The translations under genes were made by a program, and so were the position numbers. The notes under the pieces were generated by a model that did not search any database, had not been told where the DNA came from, and saw only the letters and a program-made list of their open reading frames with translations. Positions 16,490 to 25,227 of a stretch of 34,020 nucleotides of DNA are shown here, piece after piece. Source of the DNA: Clostridia bacterium (lineage in GTDB: Bacteria > Bacillota > DTU086); contig JAAYRB010000041.1 in NCBI GenBank assembly GCA_012519005.1, positions 1 to 34,020 on the forward strand, in the 5' to 3' direction. The stretch's first letter is position 1. Every line of letters begins with the position of its first letter.

Positions 16490-17410
16490 TTATTGTTTCA
16501 GCCTTGGATCAAGGGCGTCTCTTAGGCCATCCCCCAATAAGTTCAGGGATAAAACCACTATAAAGATGGCCATACCCGGCAGCAGTGATATGTGGGGGGC
16601 GGCCCTTAGAAAATCCTTGCCATCACTGAGCATAACTCCCCATTCAGCTGTGGGAGGCTGTGCCCCCAGCCCTAAAAAACTCATACCCGAGGCGGCAATG
16701 ATCATCCAGCCCACATCCAGTGTAGCCGCCACGATGATGGGGGATAGGGAGTTGGGCAGGATATGCTTAAACAGAATACGCAAATCCGAGGCCCCCAAGG
16801 CCTTTTGAGCCTCGATGTATTCCTGTTCCCTAAGGGACAGCACCGTACCCCGCACAATCCTGGCATAGTAGGGTATCCCCACGATGGAAATGGCAATCAT
16901 GGCATTTAAAAGGCCGGGGCCCAGGGCGGCAATAATTGCTATGGCCAGAAGCACATAGGGGAATGCCATAAGGATATCAATGAATCTCATGACCAGTGTA
17001 TCAAAAAACCCCTTATAATAGCCGGCTAAAAGTCCGATGGTAATCCCAAAAAACATGGCTATCCCCACGGCGGTGAAACCGATGGCCACGGAGATTCTAC
17101 CGCCGTATAGCAGACGAGTAAGCATATCCCGGCCCAAATGATCTGTCCCCAGGATATGCCCCGGTGTACCCATGGGCAGTAGGCGGTTGGAATTGACGAC
17201 GGTATTGGGATTATGGGTGCTGATGATAGGTGCCAAAACAGACACCAAAACGACAGCAATCAGTATACAACCCCCGGCCACGGCCAGTTTATCCTTTTTT
17301 AGCCGGCGCCATGCTTCCTGCCCCGGTTTCAACTGTTCAATTTCCAAACCATCATGGGCCTCGTGTGCCGCCTGGGATTCAAGGTTATCTATATTGGTCT
17401 GTGCCTGCAT
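16490..17410 (-). CDS. dppC: Peptide ABC transporter permease, DppC/OppC type
   Basis: 306-residue inner permease with a cytoplasmic N-terminal extension (about 45 residues), about six helices and the EAA loop EAQKALGASDLRILFKHILP that docks on the ATPases. The OppC N-terminal segment LKKDKLAVAGGCILIAVVL and the motif GTDHLGRDMLTRLLYGGRIS are typical. Start ATG with GGGGGC upstream. It follows dppB after 15 bases and precedes the DUF1028 gene after 19 bases. Confidence 0.93.
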   Translation of the reverse strand: MQAQTNIDNLESQAAHEAHDGLEIEQLKPGQEAWRRLKKDKLAVAGGCILIAVVLVSVLAPIISTHNPNTVVNSNRLLPMGTPGHILGTDHLGRDMLTRLLYGGRISVAIGFTAVGIAMFFGITIGLLAGYYKGFFDTLVMRFIDILMAFPYVLLAIAIIAALGPGLLNAMIAISIVGIPYYARIVRGTVLSLREQEYIEAQKALGASDLRILFKHILPNSLSPIIVAATLDVGWMIIAASGMSFLGLGAQPPTAEWGVMLSDGKDFLRAAPHISLLPGMAIFIVVLSLNLLGDGLRDALDPRLKQ

Positions 17411-17425
17411 TTAATCAGCCCCCGA

Positions 17426-18373
17426 TCAGTTATAAGAGATGCGTGGATCAAGGAAAGCGTAAACAACATCCACAATTAAATTAACAAAAACATAGGTGGT
17501 GGCGACAAACAGGATAGTTCCCTGTACAAGGGGAAAATCCCGGGCTAGGATGCCGTTTACCATCAATGTTCCTATCCCCGGCCAAGCGAAAACTATCTCT
17601 ACCAACACTGCACCGGAGAGTAGAAATCCAATCTGCATACCCACCACGGTGACAATGGGAATCAAAGCGTTTCGCAGGGCATGTTTATATGTTACTATCC
17701 TTTGTGACAAGCCCTTAGCCTTTGCGGTCCTCACATAGTCCTGTCGGATTACTTCCAACATGCTGGATCTGGTCATCCTTGCTATTTCCGCCATGGAACC
17801 GGTGGCCAGGCTTATCCCCGGCAAAATCAGGAAGGGAAGCATGCTCCCAAAGCCCGTCTGACCCGGGGGATACATACCCGATACAGGAAGCCAGCCCAAT
17901 TTAAGACCGAAAATAATTTGGAGTATAAGGCCGAGCCAAAATACAGGTAGGCAAAAACCTACCAATGCCATGAACATCAAGAAACGGTCGCTGAAGGAGT
18001 ACTGCCTGGTGGCCGAAATAATCCCTGCCAACATACCAAAGCTGACAGCGATGAAGGCGGCAAAGACGGTGAGAATGGCGGTGGCTTTAAACCTTGTGAT
18101 CACAAGGGGCAATACTTCCCGCTTAAGCTGAATCGACCGTCCCCAATCCCCCTTTAGAACATTGGTTATCCACTGAAAATACTGTCTATGAAGGGGTAGA
18201 TCCAATCCCAATTGATGCCTTAGGGCATCTAGGGATTGCTGTGTGGCTTTTGGTCCCAGGATAATTTGCGCTGGGTCCCCCGGCGATAGATGTAGAATTA
18301 AAAAAACCAATATTGAAACCCCTATCAATACGGGTAATAGTGCAAGCAAACGCTTGAGTAAATATTTTAACAT
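17426..18373 (-). CDS. dppB: Peptide ABC transporter permease, DppB/OppB type
   Basis: 315 residues, the partner permease of DppC. It has the family opening YLLKRLLALLPVLIGVSILV, the loop HLSPGDPA, the docking segment RTAKAKGLSQRIVTYKHALR, and the C-terminal FAWPGIG and DPRISY motifs. SD GGGGTG is 7 bases before ATG. A GC-rich hairpin lies in the short gap to dppA upstream. Confidence 0.93.
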   Translation of the reverse strand: MLKYLLKRLLALLPVLIGVSILVFLILHLSPGDPAQIILGPKATQQSLDALRHQLGLDLPLHRQYFQWITNVLKGDWGRSIQLKREVLPLVITRFKATAILTVFAAFIAVSFGMLAGIISATRQYSFSDRFLMFMALVGFCLPVFWLGLILQIIFGLKLGWLPVSGMYPPGQTGFGSMLPFLILPGISLATGSMAEIARMTRSSMLEVIRQDYVRTAKAKGLSQRIVTYKHALRNALIPIVTVVGMQIGFLLSGAVLVEIVFAWPGIGTLMVNGILARDFPLVQGTILFVATTYVFVNLIVDVVYAFLDPRISYN

Positions 18374-18397
18374 ACCGGATCACCCCTGAGAAATTAC

Positions 18398-18424
18398 GCC
18401 GGGTGGATGCTCGTCACACCCGGC
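18398..18424 (-). promoter_or_regulatory. Intra-operon hairpin between dppA and dppB
   Basis: GCCGGGTG and CACCCGGC form a perfect eight-pair stem with an 11-base loop in the dppA-dppB gap. No U-tract follows on the minus strand. Such hairpins behind a binding-protein gene often stabilise its message and lower expression of the distal genes. Confidence 0.5.
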
Positions 18425-18435
18425 ATCACATATGA

Positions 18436-20016
18436 TTACTCTAATGTTACTTTACCAAAGCGGAATATGCCCGTGGGATGAAGCTCAAATCCCTTGATGT
18501 TATTTTTCATAGCAACGATCTGGGTTTCGTGATCCACAACAATCAGGGGAGAATCAGCCATGATCAGTTTTTGGGCTTCCTCATACATTTCAATCCTCTT
18601 GTCTTGGTCAGATAGGGTTCTAGCTTCCCTAAGAATTTTGTCTACCTCAGTGTTCTTGTAGAATGCCTCGTTGAATCCAGCGGTGGGCCACTGCTCGCTG
18701 CTCAATAGAATGTAGAGGAAGTTATCTGGGTCACCATTATCCCCCATCCAGGACATTTCGTGCATCAGCACATCATTTTCTTCCAAGGGCATGAAAACCT
18801 TGTCCAGATAGGTTCCCCATTCGACCTGCTGAATATTGGTTTTGATTCCCACTGCTTCCAGATCGGATTGGATAGCTGTGGCCATACTCACCGGCTGCTG
18901 CATTCCGGAACCGGATTTAGGAATATAGAAATCCACTTCGATTCCATCTTCATAGCCGGCTTCAGCCAACAGTTCCTTGGCCTTTTCTGGATTGTAGCTG
19001 TAGTCCTGCACATCTTCTGTGTAGCTCCAGATAACGGGAGGTAAGATGTTTTTGGCTTCTACACCGGTACCCATTAGAATATTGTCCACAATATCCTTCT
19101 TGTTAATGGCATAGTTGGCCGCCTGACGTACTTTCACATTGTCAAAGGGTTCTCTCTGGCAGTTCAATGCCAGGTACCAGGTATGCATGCCCGGCTGTTC
19201 CGCCACCAATAGATCCTCATTATCTTTCAGACGCTGTAAATCATCGGGAAGGATACCCACGATAAAATCAATATTTCCTGATTCCAGTTCTGTTAGACGG
19301 GTTTGATCCTCCACAATTGGTCTAAAAATTAGCTTGTCTATTTGAGGCTCATACTTCCAATAGTCCTGGTTCTTTTCCAAGACAACCTCTACCCCCGGTT
19401 CCCAGCTAACAAATTTGTAGGGGCCGGTTCCCACGGGGTTTTGCGAAATGTCCTTACCATGTTCCTCAATGGCACTGGGGCTGGACATGGCCGCAGAGTG
19501 CATGGCTATATTGCCCAGAAATGGAGCGAAAGGCTCGTTCAAGATGAATTTAACTGTGTATTCATCCACAACTTGAACTTCCTTGACCATTCCAAAGGTG
19601 AAATCGGAATAGGCAAATTCCCCAGTGTCATGGAAGGGGTGCTCTGTGTCTATTTGGCGGTCAATATTGAATTTCACCGCATCCGCATTGAAGGGGGTGC
19701 CGTCATGGAATTTTATATCTTCCCTTAGATAAAATGTATATTCTAGGCCATCTTCAGAGATATCCCAATCCGCTGCAAGGCCCGGCTCCAGTTCAGTGCT
19801 CCCATCCTTGAACTCCACAAGGTTGTCATAGAGATCCATAGCAGCCCTACTGGAGTTATAATCCGTTACCTGGGCGGGATCTAAGCTGGTGGGTTCCGCC
19901 TGAATTCCTATGACCACACTGCTGTCTCCGCCCGCCGCACCACCGCCGCCGCCTCCACATCCCGCGGCCGCCAGAACAATCAATCCCAAAGCCAGTAAAT
20001 AGGCGATCTTTCTCAT
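18436..20016 (-). CDS. dppA: Peptide-binding lipoprotein, DppA/OppA family
   Basis: 526-residue solute-binding protein (SBP_bac_5). A signal peptide with lipobox AAAGC (Cys20) is followed by a long Gly linker, so it is anchored to the outer face of the membrane. Family features: TSLDPAQVTDYNSSRA near the N-terminus, LREDIKFHDGTPFNADAVKF and DISQNPVGTGPYKFVSW. It captures short peptides or similar compounds for DppB/C. The exact ligand cannot be read off; neighbours point to peptides, perhaps cell-wall derived. It sits after the two ATPase genes rather than first in the operon. AAAGGA precedes the ATG at a rather long spacing. Confidence 0.93.
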   Translation of the reverse strand: MRKIAYLLALGLIVLAAAGCGGGGGGAAGGDSSVVIGIQAEPTSLDPAQVTDYNSSRAAMDLYDNLVEFKDGSTELEPGLAADWDISEDGLEYTFYLREDIKFHDGTPFNADAVKFNIDRQIDTEHPFHDTGEFAYSDFTFGMVKEVQVVDEYTVKFILNEPFAPFLGNIAMHSAAMSSPSAIEEHGKDISQNPVGTGPYKFVSWEPGVEVVLEKNQDYWKYEPQIDKLIFRPIVEDQTRLTELESGNIDFIVGILPDDLQRLKDNEDLLVAEQPGMHTWYLALNCQREPFDNVKVRQAANYAINKKDIVDNILMGTGVEAKNILPPVIWSYTEDVQDYSYNPEKAKELLAEAGYEDGIEVDFYIPKSGSGMQQPVSMATAIQSDLEAVGIKTNIQQVEWGTYLDKVFMPLEENDVLMHEMSWMGDNGDPDNFLYILLSSEQWPTAGFNEAFYKNTEVDKILREARTLSDQDKRIEMYEEAQKLIMADSPLIVVDHETQIVAMKNNIKGFELHPTGIFRFGKVTLE

Positions 20017-20082
20017 TCTTTTTCAGTCCTTTCTAATAGTTTTATTTGTTCCCATATAAATAGAATCAACATGGTGGCTTGT

Positions 20083-21069
20083 TTATCCGGCGGCATCCCT
20101 CCTAACCTTGTGACAGGCCACATGATGCCCCACTGAATATTCCACCAGTTCCGGCTCCCTATCCCGGCAAAGGTCAAAGGCATCGGGACAGCGGGCGCAG
20201 AAACGGCAGCCCTTGGGGGGATCTATGGGGCTCATTACATCACCTTTTAGGATAATGCGCTGCCTCCTAAGTCCCGGATCCGGAATGGGTATGGCTGATA
20301 AAAGCGCTCTAGTATAGGGATGTAGGGGGTTGCCGTACAGTTCTTGACTATCTGTGATTTCCATGATCTTACCTAAGTACATGACGCCCACCCTGTCGCT
20401 GACATGCTTCACAACATTTAGCCCATGGGCGATAAAGAGGTATGTCAAGCCAAGCTCATTCTGTAGATCCTCCAGTAAGTTCAAGACTTGGGATTGGATG
20501 GACACATCCAATGCAGATACCGGCTCATCGCAAACAATGAGTTCAGGGTTTACGGCCAAGGCCCTGGCAATACCCACCCTTTGGCGCTGCCCGCCGCTGA
20601 ATTCATGGGGGTATCTGCTGGCATGATAGCTGCTGAGGCCCACATAATCCAGCAGTTGTCGCACTCTTTTCTTGGCCCCCATCCCTTGGGCCAGACCGTG
20701 AATATACAGAGGTTCGGCAATAATATCCCCAATATTCATCCTAGGATTCAGCGAGCCGTAGGGGTCTTGGAATATGATCTGCATCTTTCTTCGGAGTCTT
20801 TTTTGTTCACTTCCCCTTAGGTCATATATGTTTTGGTTCTCAAAATAAACTCCACCCTCTGTAGGTGTGAGCAAATTGATGATCAACCTACCTAGGGTGG
20901 ATTTGCCGCATCCGCTTTCCCCAACCAATCCCATGGTCTCCCCTCGGTTTAAGTGGAAATCAACCCCATCCACCGCCTTGAGCCACGAAAGGGTCTGGCC
21001 GAAGAAATTTGTTTTCACTGGAAAGTGCTTTTTTAGATTTTTTACTTCGAGATAATGCTCAGCACACAT
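20083..21069 (-). CDS. dppF: Peptide ABC transporter ATPase, DppF/OppF type
   Basis: 328 residues. Walker A GESGCGKST, signature FSGGQRQR, Walker B LIVCDEPVSALD and H-loop AHGL are present. In the H-loop the sequence is LFIAHGLNVV where most relatives have IAHDL. The C-terminal oligopeptide ATPase extension carries the cysteine cluster CRFCARCPDAFDLC, which in this family can hold an iron-sulfur cluster. The gene overlaps dppD by 11 bases; ATG after GGGGGAG. Confidence 0.93.
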   Translation of the reverse strand: MCAEHYLEVKNLKKHFPVKTNFFGQTLSWLKAVDGVDFHLNRGETMGLVGESGCGKSTLGRLIINLLTPTEGGVYFENQNIYDLRGSEQKRLRRKMQIIFQDPYGSLNPRMNIGDIIAEPLYIHGLAQGMGAKKRVRQLLDYVGLSSYHASRYPHEFSGGQRQRVGIARALAVNPELIVCDEPVSALDVSIQSQVLNLLEDLQNELGLTYLFIAHGLNVVKHVSDRVGVMYLGKIMEITDSQELYGNPLHPYTRALLSAIPIPDPGLRRQRIILKGDVMSPIDPPKGCRFCARCPDAFDLCRDREPELVEYSVGHHVACHKVRRDAAG

Positions 21070-22045
21070 TTTTTTTCTCCCCCGGAAAATGACATCGGAC
21101 TAGATGTTCATCATTGTAACGCAGCAGCTCGGGCGGCTGCGTTCTACAGCATTCAACGGCTTTTGGACATCTGGGTGCGAAGCGGCAGCCTTCAGGATAG
21201 TGAATGGGATTTGGGACAACACCATCGATAACAAACAGCTTCTTATGCTCCACATCAAGGCGCGGTATTGATCTTAAAAGGCCATCCGTGTAGGGATGGG
21301 CTGAACCACTAAAGATTGTCGCCGCGTCAGCGTACTCCACGATTTGTCCCGCATACATCACTGCCACCCGGGTGGCCATTTCTGCCACCACCCCCAGATC
21401 ATGGGTAATTATTAAGATTGCCGTGCTGAACTCTTCCTGGATCTGCTTCATCAAATCCAGTATTTGTGCTTGAATTGTCACATCTAGAGCCGTGGTAGGC
21501 TCATCGGCGATGAGCAGTTCAGGGTTACAGGCCAAAGCAATGGCAATCATCACCCTCTGACGCATACCCCCGCTCAGCTGATGGGGATAATCCCTGATGC
21601 GTTTCTCCGGTGCCGGTATGCCCACCAGCTTAAGGAGCCTTACAGCCTGGTCTTTTGCCTCTTCTTTGTTGAGCTTCTGGTGGACCGTGAGGACTTCCTC
21701 AATTTGGTGGCCTATTTTAAACACCGGATTTAATGAGGTCATGGGCTCCTGAAAAATCATTGCTATCCTATTCCCCCGGATTTCCCTCATTTTATTCTCC
21801 GACAGCGAAAGCAGATTGCGGCCGTGTAGGTTGATGCTTCCGGAAACAATTTTGCCCGGCGGCTGGGGTATCAGCTGCATGATAGAGGAGGCCAGGATGC
21901 TTTTGCCGGATCCTGATTCCCCAACTATTGCCAGGGTCTCCCCGGCATTGATACCCAAATCCACGCCATCAACGGCCTTTACAACCCCTGAATCAGTATA
22001 AAAGTACGTTTTTAGGCTTTTTACTTCCAATAATGTACCCGCCAC
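21059..22045 (-). CDS. dppD: Peptide ABC transporter ATPase, DppD/OppD type
   Basis: About 328 residues from the GTG at 22045, chosen because GGGGGAA lies 6 bases before it; a TTG seven codons upstream has no SD. Walker A GESGSGKS, signature LSGGMRQR, Walker B LLIADEPTTALD and H-loop ITHDLG are intact. The C-terminal extension has the oligopeptide-ATPase cysteine cluster (CRFAPRCPKAVECC). It is the first gene of the six-gene operon dppD-F-A-B-C-DUF1028. Confidence 0.92.
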   Translation of the reverse strand: MAGTLLEVKSLKTYFYTDSGVVKAVDGVDLGINAGETLAIVGESGSGKSILASSIMQLIPQPPGKIVSGSINLHGRNLLSLSENKMREIRGNRIAMIFQEPMTSLNPVFKIGHQIEEVLTVHQKLNKEEAKDQAVRLLKLVGIPAPEKRIRDYPHQLSGGMRQRVMIAIALACNPELLIADEPTTALDVTIQAQILDLMKQIQEEFSTAILIITHDLGVVAEMATRVAVMYAGQIVEYADAATIFSGSAHPYTDGLLRSIPRLDVEHKKLFVIDGVVPNPIHYPEGCRFAPRCPKAVECCRTQPPELLRYNDEHLVRCHFPGEKKNVC

Positions 22046-22202
22046 AAATATTTCCCCCAATAGCAAAAGAACTTTCCATATTCAGTACATATTTTCAATT
22101 TTGTTTCAGTTTTTCCTGCTACCGTGTCAAAATGTTTTTGCCTTTCTAGGGCCTGCTGGTAATACTTGGAGGGAAATCAGCCCTTAAAAGATGTAATTTT
22201 GG

Positions 22203-22232
22203 TTGACATGCCATCGGGAAAAGGCCTAAAAT
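22203..22232 (+). promoter_or_regulatory. Sigma-A promoter for the ATP-grasp gene
   Basis: A perfect TTGACA (22203-22208) and TAAAAT (22227-22232) are 18 bases apart, giving a leader of about 190 bases before the start at 22429. The 383-base gene-free region 22046-22428 also holds a TTGACA on the minus strand (22129-22124) without a good minus-10 for the dpp operon. Confidence 0.65.
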
Positions 22233-22266
22233 AGAACATAGAGTATCAAGGGGTAACAATCAAGAG

Positions 22267-22291
22267 CATGTGCAAGATGTGCTTGCATGTG
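22267..22291 (+). promoter_or_regulatory. Leader hairpin of the ATP-grasp gene
   Basis: CATGTGCAAG (22267-22276) and CTTGCATGTG (22282-22291) pair over ten positions (two as G-U in RNA) around an ATGTG loop. No U-tract follows. Further on, AAAGGAGG (22327-22334) is a strong SD-like sequence with no start codon behind it. Confidence 0.4.
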
Positions 22292-22428
22292 CCATATTCA
22301 CGGTGATATATGGTTCTAAAATGGCGAAAGGAGGCATAAACTAGGCAAAAAATTTAAATTACTGGTTTTATAATGAGGCAGTTGTAAATTTATTCATAGA
22401 AGTAAATTTATAGGAAGGGTTGTGAAAT

Positions 22429-23529
22429 ATGAAAAATAGGGTTTTCTTCTTATTTAATACCGTGTCCATTGAAGAGAAATTGGAAAGCAGAGCATATAAC
22501 GAATGTGCAAACCCTTTGACGGTTGCGGCTGTTTACGAGGCCCTACAGAAAACCGGGTGTGAGATCATCCCCATCAATGTGTTGAATCCCAGGCAGGTGG
22601 AGGAGTACGCCTGTAAATATCACCCAGTGGATATTGCCTTCAATATCGCTGAAGGTTTTCTGGACATACCTACCACCCTATATGATGGTACCGGGGCCAT
22701 GAAAACAAGGAAGCTGCTGAAAACCTTGGGGATACCATCCACTCATTCTTGTCCTGAAGTAATGAAGATTTGTCGGAATAAAAATTTGACCCATGATGTT
22801 CTTTCGGGTGCGGGGATAAATGTCCCCATTCATGGAGTGATTCACCCGGCATCCCATATGTCCCTTATCTCCCAAATCAGGGATCTGGAAAGCAAGCTGG
22901 ACTACCCCATGTTTGTGAAACCGGCGGGGGGAGGAAGCAGTATCTGTATAGATGAAAATTCCATTGTATGGGACAGACAAGGGCTGGTCCAAAGAATTGA
23001 GTTGGTGCGGGCGGTTCTGGGTGACTATCCCATTTTGGTTGAGACCTATTTATCCGGTGTGGAATACACGGTAGGGGTAATGGGGGGTGTCGCTGACAGC
23101 ATCATCCTTCCCATTATTGAGTTTCCCGAGGATATTGGGGTTAGATCGCTTCAGTGCAAGGCCGCCTCTAAGGAGGCAGCTGTGGAATTTTTGGGGGTCG
23201 ACGACCCAGGAAGTGTTGAGCTCATAGATATGGCTGCACGCTCCTTCCAGGAATTGGGGGCCAGGGATATTATACGGATTGACATCAAAAAGGACAGTAT
23301 GGGCAGGTGTTATGTGATAGACGTTAACGGCACACCCTCCCTTTCAAATACTGCATCCATCGTGAAGATGTCCCAGGAGGCCGGTGTTTGTCTGGAAGGG
23401 TTGATCAGTATACTTCTTTATAAGGCAATGCTCAGGGAAGGCGTTGCTCCCGGCGGTCAGCTGGTTGAGATGGTTTCAGAGCCCTCACTTAAGCTTCGCT
23501 CCTACTATGAATACGAACTGGCAATATAG
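22429..23529 (+). CDS. ATP-grasp ligase, D-alanine-D-alanine ligase-like
   Basis: 366-residue cytosolic ATP-grasp enzyme that should join two amino-acid-like substrates with ATP. The Ddl-type layout is visible: an N-terminal domain with FNIAEGF (the VFNxxEG-type motif), the central YPMFVKPAGGGSSICI ATP-binding strand and loop, ETYLSGVEYTVGV, and the Mg-binding end IIRIDIK...YVIDVNGTPSLSN. The central part lacks the usual length between the ATP loop and the omega region. Housekeeping Ddl is possible, but a paralogue using imported amino acids or dipeptides fits its place next to the dpp operon and an aminotransferase. SD AGGAAGGG precedes ATG. Confidence 0.82.
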   Translation: MKNRVFFLFNTVSIEEKLESRAYNECANPLTVAAVYEALQKTGCEIIPINVLNPRQVEEYACKYHPVDIAFNIAEGFLDIPTTLYDGTGAMKTRKLLKTLGIPSTHSCPEVMKICRNKNLTHDVLSGAGINVPIHGVIHPASHMSLISQIRDLESKLDYPMFVKPAGGGSSICIDENSIVWDRQGLVQRIELVRAVLGDYPILVETYLSGVEYTVGVMGGVADSIILPIIEFPEDIGVRSLQCKAASKEAAVEFLGVDDPGSVELIDMAARSFQELGARDIIRIDIKKDSMGRCYVIDVNGTPSLSNTASIVKMSQEAGVCLEGLISILLYKAMLREGVAPGGQLVEMVSEPSLKLRSYYEYELAI

Positions 23530-23558
23530 TGCTTTACATTAAGGTGCAGCATATTTCA

Positions 23559-23586
23559 AGGGGTGATGGGGCTGCTGATTACCCCT
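23559..23586. terminator. Hairpin between convergent ATP-grasp and aminotransferase genes
   Basis: AGGGGTGAT and ATTACCCCT pair over nine positions (one G-U) with a ten-base loop. The sequence after it on the plus strand is AT-rich with T5 about 16 bases on. Probable but not ideal terminator. Confidence 0.55.
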
Positions 23587-23592
23587 ATGTAA

Positions 23593-24741
23593 TCATTTAT
23601 TTTTAAAATATCTTCCCAATCTTCTCATCCCTTCGCCAATATTCTCCAGGGAATTGGCGTAGGAAATTCTTAGATAACCTTCTCCCCTGGAACCAAAGTC
23701 AATACCTGGGGTCAGAGCAACCTTTGCTTTATCCAGGATATCGAAGGCAAGCTTGTATGAGTCATCGGAAAATTTACCGGCATTTGCAAAAACATAGAAG
23801 GCACCGGTGGGTTCCCCTTCAATTTCTAGGCCCGTATCTTTGATGTTTTTGAGTATAAATTTACGGCGGGTATCATATTCCTGACGCATTTTTTCCACAT
23901 GCTTGCTGCAGTACTTCAGGGCGGCAATGGCGGCATGTTGGACGAAGGAATTGGCACAGATGAATAAGTTTTGCTGCATATTGCGTATTGCTCTCATCAG
24001 TTCCTTTGGCACGATGGCATACCCAAGTCTCCAGCCCGTCATGGCATAAAGCTTGGAGAATCCATTGACGACTATTGCATGATCATCAAATTCCAGGATG
24101 GAATGGGCTTTTTCCCCATAGGTGAGGCCATGGTAGATCTCATCGGAGATGATGGGGATATCCAGCATGGATAGGGCTTCCAAATTTTCCCGCGGGAGTA
24201 CGGCACCTGTGGGATTGGAGGGGGAATTGACCACCAAGGCCGCGGTTCGGGAATTGATGGATTCCTTTATTTTGTCCACGGGGTAAAGATAATTATTTTC
24301 CTCCTTTACATGGAACGGGATGGGGATACCCCCGGAGTATTTGATGAAATTTGGATAGCATGAGTAATGGGGGTTTGAGAGCAGCACCTCATCTCCGGAA
24401 TTCAGCAAGGCGGAAAAGACCAGAAGCATTGCTGGGGAGGTCCCAGATGTGATGACCACTCTATCCGGCGTAATCCCAACATCATAATTTTCATGATAAT
24501 ACCTGCATATTTCCTCTCGGAGTTCAAGGAGGCCCTGGCTGTGGGTATAATGAGTATGTCCCTCCCCCATGGCCTTGGCCGCCGCCTCCTTTATAGGTTC
24601 CGGAGTATCAAAGTCCGGCTCCCCAATCTCAAGGTGGATGATATCCTCCCCCATTTTCTCCATTTCCTTAGCTTTTTCCAGCACATCCATCACTATGAAG
24701 GGAGTAACTGCTGAAGCTCTACTTGATATTTTGCCTTTCAA
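23593..24741 (-). CDS. Class I/II PLP-dependent aminotransferase (AspC/PatA-like)
   Basis: 382 residues, cytosolic fold-type I aminotransferase. Substrate and cofactor motifs are in order: GEPDFDTPEPIKEAA (about 40-54), THYTHSQGLLELRE, SGTSPAMLL, NSPSNPTG (about 172-179), ISDEIYHGL, and the Schiff-base lysine in VNGFSKLYAMTGWRLGY (Lys230). The substrate arginine near the C-terminus appears in LRISYA. Amino donor unknown; aspartate, alanine or branched/aromatic residues are possible. The TTG start has GGTGGTG 7 bases upstream. It lies in a peptide-use neighbourhood, so it may deaminate amino acids released from peptides. Confidence 0.9.
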   Translation of the reverse strand: MKGKISSRASAVTPFIVMDVLEKAKEMEKMGEDIIHLEIGEPDFDTPEPIKEAAAKAMGEGHTHYTHSQGLLELREEICRYYHENYDVGITPDRVVITSGTSPAMLLVFSALLNSGDEVLLSNPHYSCYPNFIKYSGGIPIPFHVKEENNYLYPVDKIKESINSRTAALVVNSPSNPTGAVLPRENLEALSMLDIPIISDEIYHGLTYGEKAHSILEFDDHAIVVNGFSKLYAMTGWRLGYAIVPKELMRAIRNMQQNLFICANSFVQHAAIAALKYCSKHVEKMRQEYDTRRKFILKNIKDTGLEIEGEPTGAFYVFANAGKFSDDSYKLAFDILDKAKVALTPGIDFGSRGEGYLRISYANSLENIGEGMRRLGRYFKNK

Positions 24742-24895
24742 TATTATGCACCACCATGAAGTATATTTTTATTATTGCCCTTGTAAATACTTAATTGTTT
24801 TATGTTTAAATCCTTCCCATGCTCCATATATGGGCTTGCTAAAAAACCTTAAAATATTTGCGATAAAACCCTGTATTCATTTGCTGACCGGGTAG

Positions 24896-24942
24896 AAAAG
24901 AAAAAACCGAGGGAGTGTATTGGTTAGTGTACCGCCCTCAGT
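24896..24942 (-). terminator. Terminator-like hairpin upstream of the aminotransferase gene
   Basis: Arms ACCGAGGG (24906-24913) and CCCTCAGT (24935-24942) pair with one mismatch. On the minus strand the stem is followed by TTTTTTCTTTTC. No minus-strand gene lies directly upstream, so it may be an attenuator in the aminotransferase leader. Confidence 0.45.
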
Positions 24943-24980
24943 TTATATTGTCCCGTATGTATCTGTGTATATTTACCATA

Positions 24981-25018
24981 GGAACAATACGAGGGAGAAA
25001 TCCCATGTGGGCTGTTCC
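24981..25018. ncRNA. Candidate structured RNA element with GAAA-capped stem
   Basis: Outer stem GGAACA (24981-24986) with TGTTCC (25013-25018) encloses GGGA-GAAA-TCCC (24993-25004), a four-pair stem with a GNRA tetraloop when read on the plus strand, i.e. toward the MFS gene 210 bases downstream. The pairing is visible; a role as a leader or small RNA is inference. Confidence 0.3.
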
Positions 25019-25227
25019 CTGAATAAAATGGACTTGACTTTACCTGGATAAAAAACAATAATGTGTTGTAGGACATGTGGGCAACTTTACAAGTGCAGGC
25101 CCCCTGTCAGAGGTTTGTCCGCTGATCAAAATATTCTCTTGTATCCACTATCCGCTGGTTCCTCTGTCCGTAAACTTAACTTTGGACGGCTAAACATTAT
25201 TCCATTACAAGGTAAAGGGGAATATAT

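Larger units (their letters stand above)
24742..25227. other. Gene-free 486-base stretch with structured elements
   Basis: It lies between the divergently transcribed aminotransferase and MFS genes. It contains the attenuator-like hairpin at 24896-24942, a two-level hairpin at 24981-25018, a dyad CAGAGG/CCTCTG (25108-25113 with 25161-25166) and two copies of CATGTGGGC about 70 bases apart. No open frame, tRNA or known riboswitch class was recognised. Confidence 0.5.

Noticed and set aside
24896-24942. T-box riboswitch before the aminotransferase gene
   Set aside because: GAGGGCGGTAC partly resembles the T-box consensus AGGGUGGNACC, but the UGGN bulge that pairs with the tRNA end is CGGU, the next bases diverge, and no stem I motifs were seen. 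Kept only as an attenuator-like hairpin.
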